Shown piece by piece: positions 58,264-64,000 of a DNA stretch of 64,000 nt (positions are counted from its first letter, which is position 1; the number at the start of each line of letters is the position of its first letter). The notes beneath the pieces are model-generated. The model was given only the letters and a program-made list of their open reading frames with translations, was not told where the DNA came from and did no database searches. Source of the stretch: Algoriphagus pacificus (GTDB lineage Bacteria > Bacteroidota > Bacteroidia > Cytophagales > Cyclobacteriaceae). Location of the stretch: assembly GCF_017254845.1 (NCBI RefSeq), contig NZ_JAFKCU010000005.1:186001-250000 (forward strand), written 5' to 3'. The position numbers and the translations under genes are program-made.

Positions 58264-59591
58264 TGAATAACTCTTTTGAATATTGCCTGGGTCCGGCAAG
58301 AAAAATAGCACAACTGTACCCACCTGCAAAATATGCCAATGCAGATTTAAAATTTAAAAAATTGACTGATGTCATCGAGCACTACACAAAACATTCTTTA
58401 AAGGCCGATGGGATAAAAGGAATTGAAAATGTAAGCGCAAGACTCCAAAAAGGTGAATACCATATCAAAATAGAGGGTAGTACAGACAAAAAGATTTTAA
58501 AATCATTTGCAAAAAGACATGTAAAAGTTTTTGGGCCAGAGTATGCTCAAAAAGCAATCAAAGGCATGAAATTGATGAAGAAATTGGGAGTTTGGAATCC
58601 CATGAAAGACTATCATGTCAACCTCAATCCAAACGATGGTACTTCCAAGTGGCAGCTTTTCCCTCCCTTAGGTCTGAATATGATTGGACAAAGAGGATTG
58701 CTATTGATGCATTATCCACCTTGGGCAGTATTGCAAGCAGGATCATTTGACAATGCCATGACTATGCAACGCTGGTCAAGGATGTTGACTTCTTCCGGTG
58801 TAGCTGAAGAAGATGTGGATTATTATAAGACTTTTATCGACGTGAATCCAGTGGCAGCCCCAGGTTCAGGTGAAAGCGAATATCCAAATGATTACATGCC
58901 TATCATGATGGCTTCTGCTTTTTTTGATAGGCCAAAAGACCGAGACTATATCAAGTCCATGCTGGAACTCTTTTTAAATCCTCCTGGAATGGATAAAGAC
59001 AGTAAATACACTTTGCCACTTTTGATTTGTGGCTCTCCCCTATACGATCCACAGGCTCCAGGATGGTTTAGAACGGCCTATCCTGATATTCTTCCTCAGG
59101 TAGATAATATCCCTCAGGTGAATGTACTGCAAGCTGGAAAATTCAAGATTTTCCCAGATTCAAAAAAAGAAACCCCTTACCTCATTGGCAATCATATGAT
59201 CGCAGCTGGAGTAACAGGAAAATGTACTCCTGATTCAAGCAAAATGCCAGATATAAGATTGTATGAAGCACAGGATTTGGTAGCAGCTACTTTCTTACAA
59301 CTCTATTCACAAAACCCTGATATCGATCCGGAAGTAGCCAAAGCCCAAGCCTGCAAAAGATGGTTTGGGAATGAGGAAGGAACAGGTAGTCCTGAACCAG
59401 AAAGTGAAGATGATAAACTAGCAATTTGTGCCCTTGCACAAATGGATCTGTTTTTTGCGTCAAAACCCACTTCTCACCCTTTGTATTCCTATGAAGAAGC
59501 CTGCGAAAGATGCAAGCAAAAAGGTGTTATGGATAATCCATGCTTTGATTCCATCAAACCTACGGATCCCAGAAAAATTTCGAATTGTTAA
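58263..59591 (+). CDS. protein of unknown function, 442 aa, coupled to the HAD phosphatase
   Basis: I do not recognise this 442-aa protein. It has no signal peptide or clear membrane helix. The N-terminal third is basic and helical (KIAQLYPPAKYANADLKFKK, KSFAKRHVKVFGPEYAQKAI). The middle is rich in aromatic and Pro residues (NMIGQRGLLLMHYPPWAVLQ, YPNDYMPIMMASAFF, LICGSPLYDPQAPGWFRTAY). The C-terminal part carries several cysteines (QACKRWF, LAICALAQ, EEACERCKQKG, DNPCFDS, ISNC), which suggests a metal or disulfide site. The start overlaps the HAD gene stop by 1 bp and a terminator follows, making it the last gene of the cluster. A partner of the HAD enzyme is plausible. Confidence 0.8.
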   Translation: MNNSFEYCLGPARKIAQLYPPAKYANADLKFKKLTDVIEHYTKHSLKADGIKGIENVSARLQKGEYHIKIEGSTDKKILKSFAKRHVKVFGPEYAQKAIKGMKLMKKLGVWNPMKDYHVNLNPNDGTSKWQLFPPLGLNMIGQRGLLLMHYPPWAVLQAGSFDNAMTMQRWSRMLTSSGVAEEDVDYYKTFIDVNPVAAPGSGESEYPNDYMPIMMASAFFDRPKDRDYIKSMLELFLNPPGMDKDSKYTLPLLICGSPLYDPQAPGWFRTAYPDILPQVDNIPQVNVLQAGKFKIFPDSKKETPYLIGNHMIAAGVTGKCTPDSSKMPDIRLYEAQDLVAATFLQLYSQNPDIDPEVAKAQACKRWFGNEEGTGSPEPESEDDKLAICALAQMDLFFASKPTSHPLYSYEEACERCKQKGVMDNPCFDSIKPTDPRKISNC

Positions 59592-59611
59592 ACCACTAAC
59601 TTTTATAAAAG

Positions 59612-59644
59612 GAAAAACCCGAGACCTAATAGGTTTCGGGTTTT
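59612..59644 (+). terminator. intrinsic terminator ending the 46.9-59.6 kb cluster
   Basis: AAAAACCCGAGACC and GGTTTCGGGTTTTT form a 14-bp stem with one G-T pair and a TAATA loop, followed by T residues. It lies 20 bp after the unknown 442-aa gene and before the stop of the convergent cytochrome gene. Confidence 0.85.
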
Positions 59645-59681
59645 TTATTCCAAATCAGACCTGATTTGACTTAACGCTCTA

Positions 59682-61595
59682 TTATTTACTATCCAGTGAA
59701 TTGATCCATCGAGCAATTTTCAATGCATCTTCTCTTTTCACCTGTGGCATTGGAGCCATTGGAGTTGCATATCCTGGCCAGTTTTCAGGCTTTGGATTAT
59801 AGATCAACTCAACAATTTTTTCTGGAGTATATTTTCTTTTCGCAATCTCATTAAATCCTGGTCCTACCACTTTTTTATTTGGAGCATGACATGCCACACA
59901 AGTGTTTTTGGCAAGCAAAGTCTTGATCTCAGCTTCTGAAGGAATTGCATTGGAAGCTACTGCCTTAGAAGTTGTTGCCTTTGGCTCTGGCTTTTTCTCC
60001 TCCACAACTGGAACCGGCTTTGGCTTGATCACCATTTTAGCACCAGTAGGAATATTATTCAAAGTATAATAAGCATCCATATGTACCAATTCATGAGAAT
60101 CCTGCGCTTCACGGATTCCCGGAAGACTGATTTTATGAACATGGTATTGCTTGATATCTTTTACTGCAATTCTTACGGTCATTCCATCTTCAGATACTTC
60201 CACACCCAAGATTTCATGGCTCATGTTTCTAACCGGAGGGCTACCGTAAACTGGATGATATTTATAGGTATAGCTATCAACTGCATAAGAAGCTAGATCT
60301 TCTGCTGAGTTTTTGTCTACCGGTTTGGTGAATTCAATTTCAAATCCATCAGGTTTTGCCTTGACTGTTCTCATTTCAAATGGAAGCTCACGGTTCCAAA
60401 CCAATCGCTGCAAACCTTCATTCGCATCTCCTGCAGAACCCCATCCTCTATTTGTTTCACCTACGAAAAGTGATTGATCTTCCGCAAATACCATTCTAAG
60501 AACACCAGACTGGAATCCACTTCTGAAGTCGATAGAAGCACCTTGATACTCACCATTTACTTTTTCAAGGAAAACACGCATGATTTTACTCTGACCTTGA
60601 TCACCTACCAGAATCTGACCTGCGAATGGACCATAGAAATTATCTGGAATAACGATTGGCTCAGAAGTGGAAATCCCATGAACACCATAAGGGAACCAAA
60701 CAGCAGGAAGTTTAATTTGAGGAAGAGATTTCTTTGCTTCGTAAAGCGTTATGAAATTATCATCTACCACATTTTCCGGCTTGATATATCGTCCATTCTC
60801 ATCCTTTACTCGCTGAGGATCAACAATCTTATCAAACTGTTCTGTTGTCATCTTGATTGGAGAATTAGGAATCCCAGACCATTTCAACCCTGCCGGATGG
60901 CCAGTGAAATCACCTTTTTCCACATGCCAAAGACCACCTGATCCTTGGTAATCTCCTTGATTTTCTGTGTAAAACACTTCACCATACAACATTCCTACCC
61001 CAGCTGGAGATCGCATACCAGTAGCAAAAGGCTCGATCGTTCCATCTCTATGGATTTTCATAGTCCAACCTCTGAAAGGTACTCGACTCTCTCCTCTCCA
61101 CCATTCTTGGTCACCAAAAGCCACATTGCCAGTCACGATGAAATTACCATCACTCGCTACTTTTGGACCAAAGCTGTACTCATGATAATGAGAAGATAAT
61201 GGCCATGCAGCAACTGTTTCATACAAATCAGCTTGACCATCTCCATTGGTATCTACCATTTTGGTCAATTCTCCTCTTTGCGCAGCATAAAATGCTCCGT
61301 CTTCGAAATAAAGACCTAAGGCCTCATGAAGACCGGAAGCAAATTTCTTGAAATATGGTCGAGTCGAAGTTGGGTTTTCAACCACAAACACGTCTCCTCT
61401 ACGGGTAGAAACACCCAAATTACCATTTGGCAACATGGTAAGTCCTCCCACTTCCAAAAGCAAACCTTCTGGAGCAGGAACTCTTGCTATTTTAAAGTAA
61501 TCTTCCTCTTTTGGAGATTCCTGAGCTAGGGTGGCATGTACTAATCCGAAACAAAGTGCCCCTAGTAATATTTGTTTAATAGTCATCTTTTTCAT
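59682..61595 (-). CDS. exported glucose-dehydrogenase-like beta-propeller protein with C-terminal cytochrome c domain
   Basis: This protein of 637 aa is started at the ATG at 61593-61595, which gives a signal peptide (MKKMTIKQILLGALCFGLVHATLA) and a 16-bp gap from the upstream gene; the ATG at 61628 would overlap that gene. The N-terminal two thirds form a propeller of the membrane-bound dehydrogenase type (GGLTMLPNGNLGVSTRRGDV, TNGDGQADLYETVA, GMRSPAGVGMLYGEVFYTEN, ILVGDQGQSKIMRV). A Pro/Lys linker follows, then a cytochrome c domain with haem site CVACH and axial Met in TPMAPMP. It probably passes electrons from sugar oxidation to the periplasmic chain. It lies downstream of the DUF1080 gene in one operon. 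Confidence 0.88.
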   Translation of the reverse strand: MKKMTIKQILLGALCFGLVHATLAQESPKEEDYFKIARVPAPEGLLLEVGGLTMLPNGNLGVSTRRGDVFVVENPTSTRPYFKKFASGLHEALGLYFEDGAFYAAQRGELTKMVDTNGDGQADLYETVAAWPLSSHYHEYSFGPKVASDGNFIVTGNVAFGDQEWWRGESRVPFRGWTMKIHRDGTIEPFATGMRSPAGVGMLYGEVFYTENQGDYQGSGGLWHVEKGDFTGHPAGLKWSGIPNSPIKMTTEQFDKIVDPQRVKDENGRYIKPENVVDDNFITLYEAKKSLPQIKLPAVWFPYGVHGISTSEPIVIPDNFYGPFAGQILVGDQGQSKIMRVFLEKVNGEYQGASIDFRSGFQSGVLRMVFAEDQSLFVGETNRGWGSAGDANEGLQRLVWNRELPFEMRTVKAKPDGFEIEFTKPVDKNSAEDLASYAVDSYTYKYHPVYGSPPVRNMSHEILGVEVSEDGMTVRIAVKDIKQYHVHKISLPGIREAQDSHELVHMDAYYTLNNIPTGAKMVIKPKPVPVVEEKKPEPKATTSKAVASNAIPSEAEIKTLLAKNTCVACHAPNKKVVGPGFNEIAKRKYTPEKIVELIYNPKPENWPGYATPMAPMPQVKREDALKIARWINSLDSK

Positions 61596-61611
61596 CTTCT
61601 TCAGGCCAGGA

Positions 61612-63405
61612 TTAAAACAATAAAACATAGCTCAACTTCGATTTAAGCGGCAAGTAAATACCTTCCGATCCCACTTGAGGCGTAGCATCCTCTGTCAACA
61701 CTTCCAGATATGCCCCTGTATCTTCCACGAGATATAATGTTTTTGACACCTTTTTCAAGGATTTACCAGGCATGATTTTTACTTGATATCCTTGAGAAGT
61801 TCCTGAAATTTCCATTTCTCTAACAACTCCTTTTCCGTCTTCCATCAGCTTAATATGATCTTTCAGAGTCAGTCCTGATGCGGATTTTGCTCCAAATTCC
61901 ATATCACCATTTCCTAAGATTTGGTAACCTGTACCTTTCAAAGCGATGTCAGATGGTTGAAAAGATGGAGTCAATAATAATGGAGTATCCAAGCTTAATT
62001 CGGTAACTACTCCCAAAGGTCTTGAAACACCATTTCCTCTGCTATGCCACATAGGCGTGGCATCTATAAATGCACCTCTCCAGACTCTGATCAATTGATT
62101 TGTTTCAAGGTCATAAGTGAAATGAGTTCCAAATTCACTGGATACAGAAACTGCATGTGAAAGCTTGGTTCTATTTGGTAGCTCAACAAAACTTCGCAAA
62201 ACAGGAGTTTCATTGCTTTCCACCCAAATTGGATCCACTGAATTGTCAAAAGACAAAACAGGAGCGCTCAGTTCGGTTGGCCACATACCATCTGCAAAAG
62301 CAGAAAGGTTAAATCCTTGTGCTGTCCAATCTCTTGGTTTGGAAACCCAAAGTACATAAGGAACGTCTCCTTGCGGAAGTGATTTTTCGACTCTGGTTCT
62401 TCCACCTTTTAAATCAACTGCAGTGCTTCCTGCACCGATTTGCAATGCACCTAAACCTCTTGGCACATCAAGATCGAATGTGTAATTACCAGCTTCTTTA
62501 ATTTGGATTGTTCCTTCAAATTTGGTCATCGAAGCTCCTGAAACTCCGGATTTAAAATCATCAAATGAATTGATTTTCCCAGAATTATCGGCTTTCAAAG
62601 CACTTGCTTCCGGAAACTCATTAAATGATCCAGGATAAACAGTATAAGAGATGGATTTAAAATCAGGTGCACTGATATCCATTCTTTTTACCTCTAATGA
62701 TTGGATGGCAACTGGGCCATGGTCACCTTGAATACGGATTGGTCCTTCAGCAACTTCACCTCCTGCCAAGGCTCCTCTTGTAGGGCCAAAAAGTTCTAAA
62801 TTTTCATGAATTGTTACGCCATTAAGTCTTACATAGCGAAGTATTGCATTCTGGGTTTTCTCTCCATTTGAAGCAAATCTTGGAGCTTGAAATCCAACTT
62901 CCAGAGTCTGCCAAATCCCAGGTGCTTTGCTTACGTTTTGTCTTGGAGCATAACCTTGAAACCCATTTTGTCCAGCTGGCTTTGATTCATCCCAACGCTC
63001 ATAGACTCCACCATTACTGCCTGACTTTGGATTGGTTTCCTGCCAGCTGTCAAGTAATTGGATTTCATATTGGCCCTGTAGGTACAATCCTGAGTTGGAT
63101 CCTTCAGCCATCATGTAAACCAGTTTGAGCTCTACATCTCCAAATTTCTCTTCAGAGATCAGATCAGCTCCAGGTTTTTTCTTAGCTGGGGCATTCAATA
63201 AAATGGTCCCATCTCCTTCAGCATACAAGGTATGTTCTTTAGCAGATAGGTCTGTCCAAACCTTTCCCACTTCTTTCCAGCTTCCTTTATTATTTGTGAA
63301 GGAATCCAGCGTCAGTTTAGATACGGTTTGAGCCTGCGAATTGAAAGTTGGAGCTGCAATAGTCAAAGCTATTCCTAGCCCAAGCAATCTAGGGTTCAAA
63401 AGCAT
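61612..63405 (-). CDS. exported DUF1080 (3-keto-disaccharide hydrolase-like) multidomain protein
   Basis: This 597-aa protein has a signal peptide (cleaved near NSQAQ). A DUF1080/3-keto-disaccharide hydrolase-type domain (about 30-245) follows, with DVELKLVYMMAEGSNSGLYL, QYEIQLLDSW and WQTLEVGFQAPRF. The middle (about 250-370) looks like a PA14-type module (FEGTIQIKEAGNYTFDLDVP). The last 200 residues are strand-rich and unidentified. Concanavalin-like DUF1080 domains bind or cleave glycosides, including 3-keto sugars made by a dehydrogenase. The adjacent cytochrome-linked dehydrogenase-like gene and the upstream SusD-like gene support a joint sugar-use role. Confidence 0.85.
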   Translation of the reverse strand: MLLNPRLLGLGIALTIAAPTFNSQAQTVSKLTLDSFTNNKGSWKEVGKVWTDLSAKEHTLYAEGDGTILLNAPAKKKPGADLISEEKFGDVELKLVYMMAEGSNSGLYLQGQYEIQLLDSWQETNPKSGSNGGVYERWDESKPAGQNGFQGYAPRQNVSKAPGIWQTLEVGFQAPRFASNGEKTQNAILRYVRLNGVTIHENLELFGPTRGALAGGEVAEGPIRIQGDHGPVAIQSLEVKRMDISAPDFKSISYTVYPGSFNEFPEASALKADNSGKINSFDDFKSGVSGASMTKFEGTIQIKEAGNYTFDLDVPRGLGALQIGAGSTAVDLKGGRTRVEKSLPQGDVPYVLWVSKPRDWTAQGFNLSAFADGMWPTELSAPVLSFDNSVDPIWVESNETPVLRSFVELPNRTKLSHAVSVSSEFGTHFTYDLETNQLIRVWRGAFIDATPMWHSRGNGVSRPLGVVTELSLDTPLLLTPSFQPSDIALKGTGYQILGNGDMEFGAKSASGLTLKDHIKLMEDGKGVVREMEISGTSQGYQVKIMPGKSLKKVSKTLYLVEDTGAYLEVLTEDATPQVGSEGIYLPLKSKLSYVLLF

Positions 63406-63441
63406 AGGTGAATAAATTGATTGATTTTACTAGATATAAAA

Positions 63442-63475
63442 TGAGAAGGTTCGGCAACTGAATGCCAAACCTTCT
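63442..63475 (-). terminator. hairpin between the SusD-like gene and the DUF1080 gene
   Basis: GAGAAGGTTCGGCA and TGCCAAACCTTCTC form a 14-bp inverted repeat with one mismatch and a 6-nt loop, 9 bp after the SusD-like stop. The downstream T run on the minus strand is short. It may terminate part of the transcription or stabilise the upstream mRNA, lowering expression of the two genes below. Confidence 0.55.
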
Positions 63476-63483
63476 CAAGCTTT

Positions 63484-64000
63484 TTAATAACCTGGATTCT
63501 GTACCAGGTTAGGGTTTGAGTTCACTTGAATTTCTGGAATAGGGAATAATTCTAAGTTCGGATCAGAACTTGGCTCATGATCCCACCATTCTCCGGTCGT
63601 AAACTTACCAAATCTTATTAAGTCTGTTCTACGTTTTCCTTCAAAGATAAATTCTCTTCCACGTTCGGCCAATAACTCATCTAAAGTCAAAGTAGCTGTT
63701 GTATAGGCTTCTGAAGCCCAATCTTCGTCCGAAAAAGCTCTTTTCTTAGATTCATTAATCAAAGCAACTGCTTCAGCTGTAGCTTGACCTCCATTTTTAC
63801 GCATCAAAGCTTCTGCTTTGTTGAAATACAGTTCAGTAAGTCGATAGATGATATAATCATTTTCTTGATAATCAGGATCATCTTTCGTTCCGGACTTATA
63901 CTTGTTGAATCTAGCACCAGAGTTTTCTTCACCTTCAGTCATGGAACCTTCACCTGTTGCGCCTTCACTGTTTCTTCTGATAGTGTTGACATATACAAGT
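63484..64000 (-). CDS. RagB/SusD-family outer membrane lipoprotein, C-terminal part (cut by window edge)
   Basis: Only the last 172 residues or so are in the window; the frame is open to the right edge (reading LVYVNTIRRNSEGATGEGSM at the edge). SusD-type C-terminal features are YIIYRLTELYFNKAEALMRK, LDELLAERGREFIFEGKRRT, DLIRFGKF and the end FPIPEIQVNSNPNLVQNPGY. SusD proteins sit on the outer membrane beside a SusC TonB transporter and bind glycans; the SusC gene should lie further to the right. It is the first visible gene of a unit with the DUF1080 and cytochrome-linked genes, separated from them by a hairpin. Confidence 0.92.
   Translation of the reverse strand, partial: LVYVNTIRRNSEGATGEGSMTEGEENSGARFNKYKSGTKDDPDYQENDYIIYRLTELYFNKAEALMRKNGGQATAEAVALINESKKRAFSDEDWASEAYTTATLTLDELLAERGREFIFEGKRRTDLIRFGKFTTGEWWDHEPSSDPNLELFPIPEIQVNSNPNLVQNPGY

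Noticed and set aside
61596-61628. Upstream ATG for the propeller-cytochrome protein
   Set aside because: It would overlap the preceding DUF1080 gene by 17 bp and place 11 extra residues before a normal signal peptide.
1-64000. CRISPR arrays, tRNA/rRNA genes, insertion sequences or prophage genes
   Set aside because: I found no regularly spaced repeats, no cloverleaf-like sequences with CCA-type ends, and no transposase, integrase or structural phage protein among the translated frames.

Overview
The window looks like chromosomal DNA of a member of the Bacteroidota, most likely a marine-type Cytophagia (Cyclobacteriaceae, Algoriphagus-like). Supporting signs are moderate AT richness, a RagB/SusD-type protein, TonB receptors with an N-terminal carboxypeptidase-regulatory-like domain, candidate TAnnTTTG-type -7 promoter elements, weak ribosome binding sites, a menaquinone branch (menB/menE), an AddAB-like pair and several polysaccharide genes. 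The genus is an inference. I saw no rRNA, tRNA, CRISPR array, insertion sequence or phage module.

Layout. 1-7.9 kb: 3'-truncated aconitase acnA (minus), a membrane endonuclease/exonuclease/phosphatase-family protein, an MlaE-F-D-type lipid ABC operon (minus), a single-domain response regulator, and a DUF389 membrane protein with a secreted YciI-like protein. 7.9-14.0 kb: a two-gene AddB/AddA-like recombination nuclease-helicase operon (minus). 14.1-19.1 kb: GH67 alpha-glucuronidase, VOC protein, alpha/beta hydrolase, beta-lactamase-fold serine hydrolase. 19.1-22.2 kb: divergent menB and menE, DUF2141 protein, 2OG-Fe(II) oxygenase. 22.2-25.2 kb: unknown 252-aa protein, a TIR-domain membrane protein, and a LexA-like HTH/S24 regulator coupled to a small unknown gene. 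25.5-33.1 kb: TonB-linked outer membrane protein, Cys-rich copper-binding protein, LLM flavin oxidoreductase, Tex, TlpA-like thioredoxin. 33.1-40.5 kb: GH95 glycosidase, a nitrilase-fold protein without its catalytic Cys, DUF1801-like protein, lipoprotein, secreted unknown protein, FAD oxidoreductase. 40.6-44.4 kb: siderophore receptor plus PepSY reductase-like protein behind a Fur-like palindrome. 44.5-46.6 kb: phosphoesterase (minus). 46.9-59.6 kb: a same-strand cluster of gamma-glutamylcyclotransferase, MBL-like protein, a 1802-aa kinase/ATPase/GAF/cyclase, GshB, a DNase II homologue, a GshA/EgtA-type ligase, a HAD phosphatase and an unknown 442-aa protein. 59.7-64 kb: cytochrome c-fused glucose-dehydrogenase-like protein, DUF1080 protein and a 5'-truncated SusD-like protein (minus).

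Two stretches stand out. First, the palindrome TGACA-N5-TGTCA occurs 64-65 bp upstream of both the LexA-like regulator operon and the AddA-like gene. This suggests an SOS-like circuit in which the self-cleaving regulator controls itself and addAB. Second, the 46.9-59.6 kb cluster joins glutathione synthesis and turnover to a eukaryote-type DNase II without a signal peptide and to a very large signalling protein. I do not know a described system with this composition.
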